DNA of 64,000 nt from Heterocephalus glaber (lineage: Eukaryota > Chordata > Mammalia > Rodentia > Bathyergidae): the NCBI RefSeq assembly GCF_000247695.1, contig NW_004624747.1, forward strand, positions 7,990,759 through 8,054,758, written 5' to 3'. The stretch's first letter is position 1; each line of letters starts with the position of its first letter. Shown here in pieces: positions 53,049-64,000 of this stretch. The notes under the pieces are model-generated. The model saw only the letters and a list, made by a program, of their open reading frames with translations, was not told the DNA's origin and did not search any database. The translations under genes and the position numbers were made by a program.

Positions 53049-56000
53049 CGTAGGCAGGCGCACAGGGAGGCGGCGCAAAGGCTCCTGCGCTCGCTCACTC
53101 GCCTTTGTTTTTCCTTCCTTCCTCCCCTTCCCCCCCTTGCTGGAGGATCTCCTGTGCTGTCACTTCTCAAGGGGCACTGATGGCTGGTGCTTCCCGGCTT
53201 GACTCAGTCTCTGCTGCTCACAGGACACAGGTTAGGATGGTCAAGGCTATTGCAAACAGACAGGCACTGGTCACACACTTGCTCAGGCTTCCAGCTCAAG
53301 TCACCCACTCAGGCTTGCAGCCCAGGGCAGAAGCTCCTACACTCGGCCCACTCTGCTTGGCCACCTGCCTGGTCTCTGCTGCCCCAGGCTGAGCCACAGT
53401 GCCCGGCTCATCCACTCCCTTAATTCAGAAGGTGGAAGAGGCCCTGGGGCCACACACTCTAGAGAATGGCAAGGAGGAGAACCAGACATTGCCAGGGCCT
53501 CCAGGCGCCAATGGGCTCTGAAAGAACCCAGTGAAAGAAGGTGGGAATCTGAGCCCTGTGCTCCAGGCTAGTGGCCCCTCCCTCACCAGGACCTGACCCA
53601 TTTTCGATTCAGGTTACAAAGTAGTATCTGAAGAATGAAAGTAGCTGGCTGTCAAACAAGGTACCTTGGTCAGAACCTAGCCATCAGGTCTGTTCCAGCT
53701 CTCTTCTAGCCTGAGAGCCCCTGATACCTACCTCTGACCCCATCTTGGCCTCCTCAGAAGCTGTGCACTGGGTAGCCTCAGGAAAATCCAGCCTGGCCCT
53801 GGGAAGAGGCTAGTACTGAAGCCAAAACCATTCTGCTCTGCTTTTTCCATCTTTGCTTCAGAAAAGCACTTTGGCTGGGATCCTCCCTGGCCATCCATGT
53901 GCAGGAACTATCCTGCCTGGACAAGGCCTTCCCACTGCATAGATAATGGGGAGAAGAACAAATATTCCACAGCTGTTGCTGTCTCAGCCCAGAGCAGTCA
54001 AGGTTTCGGTGGTGTGGAGGGGTGGGCTGACACAAGATGACAGGGAAGGATGTGGGCTGCTGACATACGCTGTGATTCCTCTCCACCTGGCCTCCAATTG
54101 CAGCCACAGTCTGGGAAGGGAGCAGGCGCATATCACTATCTTTGGATGAAGAAAGAGCTGCTAGCTAAGGCAGATAGATCCATGGAAGCACCAGCTGGTA
54201 CTGCTAACACACTGTGACAGAGCAAGAGGTCCCAACTTTAACATCACTATCCATGCAATGATTTGCAAGGATCAGGTTACTCCATTCTGCCTATGTATGG
54301 AGTGCACAACCGCCTTCCCTGGCTCCTCAGACTCCCCAGTGGCCAGGGAAACAGACCTGAGGGAGGTTGGGCAGTCAGGATGGACCTGGTGCCTAGCTCC
54401 ACGGAGGGAGGCTCTTTCTCTGCTCTGCAAAGCACAGACTGGGAGCAGAGGAGCTGAGCTTGCACCAGGATTCTTGGGGAGGGAAGCATGGCCTTGTGGG
54501 ATGGGACAAGAGGAGGGGACTCTGGGACCCCCAGCCTCGCCAGGTTTTCTTTACTATTCTACCATGTTGGACACTAACTACAATAACACTGAATTATCAA
54601 GCAGGAGCCCACAAAACCAGCTTGGCCAAAACATACAGGTTTTCAGAGGAGACTCCTATGGGAACTATGGCACTTCATTCTCTCATGGCCCTGCCTGTCC
54701 AGGTTTGGCCCTGCTGAAGACCAGAGGCCTTTGGTGCCATAGATCTGGCAGACTAGATGGCCCACCAGGACTCGATGGCCAGTACTCCTCCTGCCTCCAC
54801 AGTGGAAGCTCAAGGGGCCCAGCCTAAGGAGCTGCTTCGGTAGAGAGACAGAACTGCCCTGAGAAGCTGGATCACCCAACTGTACTTGCCCACAGGGAAG
54901 GCAGGGGCAGGCACAGGTCCTTGTCATTATCACTGTTCTCCCTCTTCTAAAATGGGACACTGAGAGCAAGGTGTCCAGGTTCCCCACAAACACCATCCAC
55001 AGGCCCTGAAGGCTGAGCACCACCTCAGAGCTGCAGAAAGGAAGGGAAGGAGCCCCTGCAGTCTCTGCCTCATCTCTCAGGCAGAGCTGCTCCTTGGCCA
55101 GCAGTGCTTCCAGCCTCCTCATTCAGAGCCTACTTGCCCTCTACCTGTGACAGCCCTTGGACTCAAAGTCAGAGATTTTACCCTCCTTGGCCCTTGAGTA
55201 CTCAGGCCCTGACTGAGGAACATGCAAAGAGGGGGATGTGAAGTTGGGTGCAGTGGGGACGCTGACATCTTCTTTCCCTTCTGAGAGTCAAGCACATTCT
55301 GTGGTGAGTTTCTGTGACCAATGGGACTTTAAAGCTATCCCATGACCTTGGGGCCAGTCACCTAGAACCCAGAACCTAGAGGACTTTGTGGTGGGCAACA
55401 ATTTGGTCACTCCAATTCTGCCCTTCTTCAACCCTGCCCCAAGAGCTGGGGAAGGCTTGGCAAGTCATAGGTGCTCTCTGGGTCTGTTTCTTCGTCTGGG
55501 AAATTTCCCCTTCCCTTGAGGTTCAGACCAAAGCTGCCCAGAAAGCCTCATTTCCACCCTAGTTCCCAGTGCCTCACCTCACTTTCCAAAAAAGCAAATC
55601 CACCCTCTGGAAGGGCAGAGGTTTCCTGCCCCTGGGAAGAGGAAAGGTAGGGGCTTAGGTGTGAGTTCTGAAAGGGTTGCCCAAACCACAGGGGCAGTGC
55701 TGCCCCTATAAACAGGAAGCAGTGGAACATGTGGGTGAGGGTCAGCTCTTCATGATATGTTGCTGTGGTGGCTCATACCAGAACAGCACAACCTTCCCCC
55801 AGTGTCCCCCACTGGGACTCCCACAGAAATGGAGCATTCTAACTGAAGTTGAATGAATGGAAGGCCAGCTGGCCGTTACTATGGGCCTAAATGGGCATGG
55901 GTGAGAGCGTGTGGGATCGGGGCATGGGCAGTGTGTAGGGTGTGTACATATGCTCTGTTCCTGACCTGGTTAGCTCTGACTGGTGGATTCCGGTTGGAGG

Positions 56001-57149
56001 CCAAAGATGGAGCAGCAGGCAGTGAGGATGGGAGTGCCAAGTCAGCCCCTCCTCCCCTCAGCCCCACAACAAGCTCTCCCTGACTACATAGAGCCTTACA
56101 GCTCTGGGTGTCCAGCCAGAGATACCCCAAGAATCGACTCCTACCGCCTGGTATAAATCTTCCTGAGTGCCAGGGTCACCCTCCTGAAGCCTAGGCACAA
56201 GCTTCTGGTGCCCCAGATCAAATGTCTACTGTCTCTTTCCACGCAGTCCTCACCCCACTCTGCTGGGCTAGGACCACTTCCTCCCCAGCTCCCCCAAGGC
56301 AGGGCCACCCAGCAGCTGTACCCAGTGGGGTGACCAACCCCTCCTCCCTCACATTTCCAGGGCTTGGAGTGGATAAAACTTCACAAGTAGGGGAACAGAA
56401 AATGCACTCTCCCTTGACAAAATAGTTGAGTCATCCTGGGACCTGTGGGTAAGGGGGGTCACAGAGAGGGACCCAGAGGTGCCTATCATCAAATCAGTGG
56501 TCCAGGGGGTTCAGATAAGGGGGTGCGGATGACAGACTAAACTTGACTGGGCCTTTTTCAGTCTCCCAAAGAAAAAGGAAGTTCTGGCACCTGTGGGGAA
56601 CACTACGGAGATGCTGTGTGCCACCTGCTCCCAGCCCTCAGATGGTGACATGGAGCAAGACAAATCTGGACCTCTGGGTCTCCAGATGAAAAGGACAACT
56701 TCCCTCTCCCTCAAGTGCCAGGTCCCCAAGACCCTGAAGCAGCACGGAGGAAAGGCTCACGAGGGAGCCCAGGGCAGCAGGCTGTGCTAGACCAGCACTT
56801 CCTGGCATTTGCCTCACTTCCCATCACCGCTGCAAGCAGAGGATGTTACAGAATGAGGAGGAAGTGAGCTCATGCAGCCTGGGTCCTGCGATCTGACAGG
56901 GGACAGGAGATGGCCACAACTTGATCAAAACTGTCCAAATAGGTTCCTCAGGCCCAGAGGGGCCCATCACTCCTAGCTGCCAAGGAGCCAGGACACTCCC
57001 ACCAGGGTCGGAAGCAGTCCCCCAGCTCGCTAGGGCAGGGCAGGACACCTTCCTGAGAAACTGCCTGCCTGTAAGTCACCTGTGGCTCCTGTGGGTTCAC
57101 TCACTGGCAGATGAGTCCTACTCCAGCTTGCTTCCGGGCTCTGGCCTCC

Positions 57150-57480
57150 AACTCGGCCCAACTCAGGCTCAGGCCGGGTCCGGAGTGGTGGGGCCTCAGG
57201 TTCCAGCCACTAGGGCCGGGGGCGGGGGCAGGAGAGTGACAGCAGACACCGTTAAAGCAGTTAAAGCCACCGCTCCTTCTGAGCTCCAGCCAGGCCTGGG
57301 CAACCCAAGGGCTCCTTTAAGGGGAGGAGCCACGGTCTGGGAAGAGGGGAAATAGGCGGGTAGGGGGCTCAGCCCTCCCAGTCAGGTCAGGGCAACGCCC
57401 TGGGAAGGGCGCAGTCCCACAGGCTTCAGCGGAGCGGAGCGGGGCGGGGCCGGCCGCCCCCAGAGGCTGCCTCCCTGTCC
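57150..57480. promoter_or_regulatory. GC-rich CpG patch, candidate promoter
   Basis: It contains GGGCCGGGGGCGGGGGC, CGGAGCGGAGCGGGGCGGGG and CCGGCCGCCCCC, with several GC-box-like motifs, in a region otherwise low in CpG. It lies 4.3 kb upstream of the mapped PISD start. It could serve an upstream alternative PISD first exon; no coding exon was found beside it. Confidence 0.4.
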
Positions 57481-57828
57481 TCACCCTTCAGAAGCTGCTG
57501 CCTCCCTCACACTTCCCCCTCCAGTTAGCCAGTTAGTCAGAGGTTCCAAGAGCTGCTGACTTCACTGAGGGCTGGCGGCTTCACTGGACTAAGCAAAAAG
57601 CCACCTCCAGCAGCCCCTTCTCACCCTGAAAGTTCCTCAGAAGATGTGAAATTCCTTGCTTCTCCCCACAGCCCATCCTGAAGACACAAGGCTGCCCACA
57701 CCGCTCCCCCGTCCTCTAGGCTAGAATATTGTGGTAGACAAAAGATTCAGACCCCAAAAGAGATGTAGAGCAGTGAACAAAAGCAGTGTTAAACAAGGTT
57801 CCGACTGCAGCTCGGAAAACTGCAAGAG

Positions 57829-57972
57829 CCGGGTGTGGCGGCACACACCTGTAGTCCCAGCATTCTGGAGGCTGAAGCAGGATCACTGTAAATTTGAAGT
57901 CAACCTGGGCTACATTGGGAGTTCAGGGCCAGCCTGAACTACAAAGTGAGGCCCTGTCTTAAAACAAAGCAG
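57829..57972 (+). repeat. B1-like SINE
   Basis: AGCCGGGTGTGGCGGCACAC to GTGAGGCCCTGTCTTAAAAC; the SUMO2-like scrap begins about 120 bp downstream. Confidence 0.88.
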
Positions 57973-58094
57973 GTGCGCCCTCTCTCTCCCATGGCCACCA
58001 CTGCCGCCTCCTTCCTCTGCCGCTCCTTTGTGTGCTCCTTCCATGCAGACCTGCTGTTTGTGAAGAGGCAACTGAGAAAACTCAGGAGCTCGAG

Positions 58095-58154
58095 ATGGCC
58101 CAGGAAAAGCCTGAGGAGGGGGTCAAAACTGAGAACAACGACGCACACCTGTAA
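58095..58154 (+). pseudogene. SUMO2-like processed fragment
   Basis: An ATG opens [19 protein letters not shown] before a stop. SUMO2 begins [20 protein letters not shown], so EGVKTENND is intact and 13 of the first 16 residues agree. Weak similarity to the next SUMO2 codons continues to about 58172 and then stops. With no introns, no rest of the gene and a B1 just upstream, this is a 5' scrap of a retrocopy, not a gene. Confidence 0.7.
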
Positions 58155-58227
58155 CAGGGTGCCAGGCACATGTCTAGCAAGCACCCTGCAAATTCAGAGA
58201 TGGAATGGAACAACTTAACATTTTCTA

Positions 58228-58313
58228 GGGCCAGGGATTTAGCTCAGTTGTTCTGCCGCCTGCCTCACAAGCACAAGGACCCGAGTTCAATCCCCGGTAC
58301 AAAAAAAAAAAAA
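58228..58313 (+). repeat. ID-like SINE
   Basis: Duplicated ACATTTTCTAG on both sides. Confidence 0.92.
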
Positions 58314-59031
58314 CATTTTCTAGAGGAAGGGGAAGAAAGTCTGTGGGGATCACTGTTAACCAAAGGCACCTTATTCATGAATATGGAGCCACCTCAGCAA
58401 TGGTCAGATGGCCTCAGAAGGCTTTTCTTGCTGAGCTACTAAACCACAATTCAACCTAGCTCCTCCTGACCACTGAGTATTCCTTTCTAAAACAACCAAC
58501 ACCTAAAACATGAGAGCTCCTATAAGGCTTGTGAAGAGATGAGACAGGTAGGTGGCCCAGGTGGCCTGGAAGAGGACCCCAGTGATGAGGTACAGCACAG
58601 CCCCACACACCTGTCCGCCCCACATGGGTCCAATGCAACCAAGTGCTATGTGACAAGCTACAGACGGGCTACAGCAGCGGGGAGAACACACATCAGGGCC
58701 TTCCTCAAGAACTGCCAAGATATTCTACACCTACAGTGCACCTGTGGGAATGGAGAGCCACAGTGAGCCTATTACAGTTCAGCCCCAAGGGGCCTCCGGT
58801 TTTGGTACAGGGCTGGCAAATACCTTACATGTAAGCTGCATCTCATGTTCTCTTAGTTGTGCCCACGGCAGACACCACTGATCATCCCCAGCCTTCTCTG
58901 AGCTCCAGTGAGACTTCAGACCCCTTCTCACCTCAGAGCTCTTGGCAAACACCATATGAGATAAGATAAAAGGAATTAAACACAGAATGATGTTGACATA
59001 GAATCCTAGCACTGCCAAATTCCAGAAATGG

Positions 59032-59115
59032 GTTTTTTTTTTTGTACTGGGAATCAAACTCAGGGCCTCCAGCTTGCTAGGCAGGTGCTGTGGCACTGAG
59101 CTACATTACTAGTCT
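59032..59115 (-). repeat. ID-like SINE, diverged
   Basis: Flanks AATTCCAGAAATG and AATTACAGAAATG; the body differs more than most (CTCCAGCTTGCTAGGC). Confidence 0.8.
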
Positions 59116-62100
59116 AATTACAGAAATGTTAAGATCCCAGAAAACCACTCTGATTCCTCCAAAGCCTCCAATAGTTGCAGACTAAGCCTCTCAGATTCCC
59201 CTGAATACAGTATGGCACCTAGCTCAAATTGCACAGGGAAAAGGAGGTCTGTGGATCAAAAGCCCTGGTTTTTTATACTCACTCTGCCTTCCATTTGCTG
59301 AGGAATCTCAAACTTGGACATTCTGGCTACCAGGTCCGCTTTGTCATTCTAAGCCTCTGATGTTTAGAAAATCCACAAACCAGCCCGCCATTGTTTGGAC
59401 TAAGATCAGCCCCCACCACACATCTTTTCAGTAGGGAAATGCTCAATAATTAACAATTAACAAATGAATTTCTGGGAAAAAAACACAAAAACCTTCTGGT
59501 GAGTTTATTTTATTGAAAGAGGTTCCCTCAGGCCAATGAGTCCTTAATTTCCACTCCTTACAACCATGTGAGACTCCTCTGGGTGGGACTGCCACCTAAT
59601 GCCACTGGGAGGCTTTGCAAACTCCAAGGCCACTTGGCCACCAGAACCTAGAGATGGAGACTGGGATCTCAGTCATCCATGGGTGCTCTCTGCTAAGTCC
59701 CTGCTGGGAAATTTTTAAGCACTCACTGGCCCGAATGGATGCTCTGCACTAGGGGATGTAAATAGCTGAGGGAGAGGGCCAGCAGGTGTCCTCAGATAAT
59801 GCTCACATGCTGGGGGTCAGCTGGGGCCCTTCGAGGAACACTAGTGAGGGTTAGTATCTCAGACTACCACACAGAACCATAAGCAAGTCATCCTAGAAGT
59901 CTCGGCAGGGAGCCCAAACAAGCATGATACATCCTCAGGAGATCTCCCTCTATATAAGATTCTCCTGGCCCTGTCCAATTTCCCTCTCCTGCTCAGGAAT
60001 GCTTGTTGGCAGCCACACTGGACCACACAATTTGTAGTATACTCCCTGGCCCATGAAGAGGCCCCCAGCAGCTCCGTAAGGATCTTGCCCAGGCACGAAG
60101 GAGGGTACAAGATAAAGAAAAACTGCTGCTGTGTGGAGCAAGACTAGCAGAAAGCTTCCTATAACACTAGGAGCCTCTTGAGTCACCACCCCAGGGTTGC
60201 TTCTAGCCCAGGAGTCTGGCCTTGTTTTTAAGTTTCACATCTTCAGCTCTTCACACAAGGACTGCTCAAAGCTCTAGGCAGCTGTTCCCAGGAAGTACAG
60301 ATACAGAGCTGTACCTGGGCTGAGGAAGGCAGAAGTAAAAGGACTGGAGTGGGGGTCAGGGGCCTGGGGTTTGGCAATGCTACAGTACAGCCTGAGCCAC
60401 GAGGGAAGTAGTTGCATGTCTCCGAGCCACAGTTCCTCACAAACACAATAAAGGAAGGGTCACCTAGAGATTCTGAGATTTCCTCCTGCCCTAAATTAAG
60501 CACATGATTCTCCTGAGGACAGAACTGTCCCTGGTGGCCAGTTCCAACACTGTAAGAAAACTGATCCAGAAATTCAGCTGTTTCCCTGCCAATCCATTTG
60601 CCCTCTTGTATTTTCTCAACATCTATTAGACATGAAATAAAATATAGTACTAGATCTCTACCTCCTGGCCATATGGGAGCAGGTATTTACATATACATCA
60701 TTTTCACTGAATGATTGTATGAGGCAGTTAACAGCCCTGTTCTTGGCCTGTCTTTTGCATGGCTGCTCCCCTACCACCTCACACCTCCCTCACCACGGGA
60801 CTCCATGATCAGGCCAAAACCAAACAACCAAACTTGTCTTATTTTTATGCTCAGATGCATGATATGTAGATGATTGGTTTCCTAATTTGGTAATGTACTT
60901 CCAAAGTATTCAGAGAAAGATAAAATGTACAGGCTTGGAGATAAAGTAGACATGACAAAACATTAACAACTATTCAACTGAGGTGGTGCATATACAATGA
61001 ACTCATTCTCTCAGCTCTTCTCCATTTAAAAGTGTCCAAATTTTTAAAAATTAGAAGAATTTTAAGTTCCAGAAAAACATCTAAATTATACTACTGGATA
61101 CATTTTTAATGTATATGAGTGATTGCGGGGGAGTATGAGAAAACTGTTCTGAATTGTATCAAAGAGAAAATGTTTATTACAAAAATGTTCTTTGATACCA
61201 TGTAACAGTGGAAAACAGTGTTTCGTAGGATAGAACTGTGTAAACTAGGCTTTCAGAGATGTTGCCATTCAGCAGAGATATTTAAATGAGTTAGTTGATT
61301 TGGAGGAAAGTTGTTTCCAGTTTGTTGGTAGAGAGCAGTAACAAAATTATTTTTTTCAGAAAATAATTTCCTCATAAAAATAAGTATTTTAAAAGTATTT
61401 GTATCTAATAGTACAAAATAGAATAAGCATCATAATGCACAGAAAACTTAATGTGACAACATATTAATGAATGAATGATGATTTCAAAAATAATATTACT
61501 GGAGAGAAAAACTCAAAAATGATGTTCTACACAGACTCCTGATCTGAGGGAAAACACAAAGAGCTGCTCTCAGTGTACCCCATAGTACCCCTGCAGCTGC
61601 TCCACATGGAAGATCAGGTCTGAGCCATAAACTCATTTCCTGTCCACTCAGCCCAGCTGCATTAAATACCCCATGCGTCCAGCCCTGCCTCATGCTGGTG
61701 TTGACTGGAGCTCTCCGTGGCTGACAAGGGAAGTCAGCTGACAATCAAGGCTGGCTTTGTAGCCAAAGTCCCTCCTGTCTCCACAGTCACCTCCAAGGGC
61801 CAGTGAGTCTTGCAGGAGGAGGAAAAATCCTTGGGACAGAGATGTGACTTACATATGGTAGCCAGAAAACATTTCCATTAGCTTCTTCCTCTGCCCCCCA
61901 CCTCCCCACACACACACCCCGTTTCCATCAGCCCAGCTTTCCTACCACGGGTGCTTCTGTGAGCTGGTCCAGGAAAGGGGACACACCCAACTCAACATGC
62001 TACAGAACACAGGGAGTTTGTTACTAGATTTCATGCTGTGAGGAACTCACCCCGATATTAATAGGAAATCCCAGGAATCACCAAATTGTACAACTATGCA

Positions 62101-62178
62101 CTCTCCTAACACACTCAACACAGAATGTCACACAGTAACTTGAGGTCTGTAGACACTACCAACTAATTAATTAAGTAT

Positions 62179-62285
62179 TAGGTGGGTATGGTGACATATG
62201 CTGGTAATCCCAGCACTCTGGGAGGCTGAAGCAGGAGGATCATGAGCAGCTTAGTGGCTGAGACCCTGTCTCAAAATAAAAAATT
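62179..62285 (+). repeat. B1-like SINE
   Basis: TAGGTGGGTATGGTGACATA to GAGACCCTGTCTCAAAAT, with a deletion in the second half. Confidence 0.8.
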
Positions 62286-63129
62286 AGGGCAACTCACTCT
62301 AGACTCCTCCTGTTCTCAGGAGCTATTCCTATTCCCCATAACCCTTTCCTACTCTTAACCTCCTTTGTCCTTCGGAATTCATTCTTCAATTTAATGAGAC
62401 ACGAACTCAGCACATTTGATTGAACTGACTGTTGGTTTTCTGCTTGGCAATGTGGTTGGAGTTAATCACATTTTTTGTCTTAGGAGATGTTTTACTAAGG
62501 ACTACAGACTCACCCTGGGAAAGGTTTTTGTCTTGTCTTTCTGTCCTTGAGATGAGTAGGACTTATTAGTTTTGTGCTGTGCACAGAATCACTCTTCTGT
62601 CCCTTCTTTGCTCTGCCCCTGTGAAATAACGCAATTTACCACAACAGTGGTAACCCTAAACACTGAAACAGCTTTCTGGAGACCAAGGTCCACAAGGCAG
62701 AGCCAACACAAAGGAACTCTGACTCTGAGCACAGCTCAGACCCAAGAATGTGGGGCCAGTTCCAAGAATCCCTCACCTGCTGATCCCAACAGCAGCCCTG
62801 GCGGGGGTGGGAGTAGCGGTGGAGGTGGGGGGTGTCTAGATGGCCATCTCTGCTGCCAAGCCTCTGCCCCATGGAAAACTCACCTTCTACCTGACCTACC
62901 TAATTGTAAGAAATGAAGGAAGCATTCACCAAATGCCTAGGTAAGGAGGGAAAGACAGGGAAGGTGGAGAAATGCTTGCTGGCTATGAGGACAGTTGTAG
63001 TCAGGATTTTCAAGGGAACAGATTTAATACAGGACACATAATTTATAGGATTATTTTATAATATTCACCCAAAAAGTCAAATGCTGAGGAGTGCAAGAGA
63101 TCTGTCCACAAACTAGAGACCCAAAGAAT

Positions 63130-63270
63130 CCAGCCGAGGTTCTGGATCCCAGAGCAATGTCCCACACAAGTCCAGCTGAAGACCTAGAGCCCAAGGCAAA
63201 GTCCTCCACAAGTCCAGGCCTAGAGCCCACGGCACTGTCTCATGCAAGTCCGTATGGAGGATCTGCACTG
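63130..63270. repeat. Degenerate short tandem units
   Basis: Three related units of about 36-41 bp: CTGGATCCCAGAGCAATGTC, CCTAGAGCCCAAGGCAAAGT and CCTAGAGCCCACGGCACTGT, each ending near AAGTCC. Confidence 0.5.
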
Positions 63271-63401
63271 GGAAGGCCCAAAGGCCAGCAGTGGAAGCTA
63301 GAAAGTCTGCGCCAGCAGGGTGAAGGGTCTGTGCCATCAGGCTGAGGGATCTGCACTGGAGCCAGAAAGCAACACTCAAGGCAAAGACCAGAGCTCCCAT
63401 G

Positions 63402-63483
63402 GGCCAGGAATTTAGGTCAGTAGCTGTGTACCTGCCCTGCAAGTGCAAGGTCCTGAGTTCAATCCCCCGTACCAAGAAAAAAA
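63402..63483 (+). repeat. ID-like SINE
   Basis: Perfect duplication GACCAGAGCTCCCAT; A box is altered (ATTTAGGTCAGTAG). Confidence 0.92.
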
Positions 63484-64000
63484 AGACCAGAGCTCCCATA
63501 ACAAGAACAGCAGTCATTCCCAATGACAAGAGGACCCAAGCTCCTCCTCAGATGAGAACAGCCAAATTCCTATAAAAAAAACCAGCCGTGGCAAGCCTCC
63601 CCAGGAAAATCAACCGCATACGATCTTCCCCTCCAGTTCTCTTTTTATGATGTTCGCAACAATCCTCAGGTGGGTCTTCCACATCCAGAACCACGCTGAC
63701 TCAGTTCAGCTGGGCATTCCAAGTTGACCATTAATCAATCTACCACAAGGACTATGAATGGAAAATGGCAAAGCTGCCCCGAGAGATGCAAAGAGGTACT
63801 GGGAGATACTTATAGGCTCCCTCCCTCTCTGTCAGAAATCTGTCCTACCTTTCCTCAGCCTCCATGAGAAAAATCAGTTTGGGTACCAACTACCAAAAGA
63901 AAGCAAGACCCAAACCCAGAGGTAAGCTGGAAGATGTACATTTTCAGTTAGACTGTTTGTAACCAAAAGCTGGGGACATGATCTAAAAATATATATATAT

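Larger units (their letters stand above)
53131..64000. other. Region upstream of PISD without a recognised gene
   Basis: In human the upstream side of PISD holds its alternative first exons and then PRR14L. I searched for the mitochondrial leader (text like YRQYEKYR) by eye and did not find it. 53131-57150 is GC-moderate and nearly free of SINEs. 60540-61500 is AT-rich. A short TA run ends the window (63989-64000). Confidence 0.5.

Noticed and set aside
54258..54827. 189-codon open frame on + upstream of PISD
   Set aside because: No recognisable domain or splice pattern, and a second frame is open over the same stretch; typical of chance in GC-rich DNA.
58503..58718. Hydrophobic open frame on - (AVLYLITGVLFQATWATYL)
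   Set aside because: Looks like a membrane segment, but I could not tie it to any family and found stops and no splice sites just upstream.

Overview
This is a mammalian nuclear genomic window, almost certainly from a rodent. It holds small exons with GT-AG introns and many SINEs of two rodent-type families: a tRNA-derived ID-like element of about 75 bp ending in GGTACC plus an A tail, and 7SL-derived B1-like elements, some with an ID-like tail. The exact rodent is not certain. The ID variant and B1-ID composites are not the mouse or rat forms and might fit a beaver, kangaroo-rat or squirrel-related lineage.

Two protein genes are resolved exon by exon. From 2258 to 45588 on the + strand lie the last 26 coding exons of SFI1, the centrin-binding repeat protein of the centriole and centrosome. 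They give 1,011 in-frame residues to a stop; the first exons lie upstream of the window. From 53048 down to 46834 on the - strand lies the complete coding region of PISD, phosphatidylserine decarboxylase, in 7 coding exons giving 374 residues. This is the isoform whose leader starts MCQSEAR, not the longer mitochondrial-leader isoform. The two genes converge tail to tail. Their stop codons are about 1.25 kb apart and their likely cleavage sites fall within tens of bases of each other near 45650-45720, so the mRNAs abut or overlap. The order SFI1 then PISD matches human 22q12.

Layout: 1-2257 is an SFI1 intron with repeats and a proline-rich formin-like fragment on the - strand. Positions 2258-30750 hold sparse SFI1 exons in long, SINE-packed introns. 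Positions 30751-45588 hold densely packed SFI1 exons in short introns with few SINEs. Positions 45589-46833 are the shared 3' UTR zone. Positions 46834-53100 are PISD, with its CpG-containing first exon near 53.0 kb. From 53.1 kb to the end I find no convincing coding exon: there is a GC-rich patch near 57.4 kb, a SUMO2-like retro-fragment at 58.1 kb, an AT-rich stretch and a few SINEs.

The least expected items are two short hAT-type transposons with 8-bp target duplications centred on TA, a second in-frame leader option for PISD made by an alternative donor, the SUMO2-like and formin-like fragments, and a young ID-like SINE family with many intact target duplications. I found no prokaryotic-type system, CRISPR array or undescribed multi-gene cassette.
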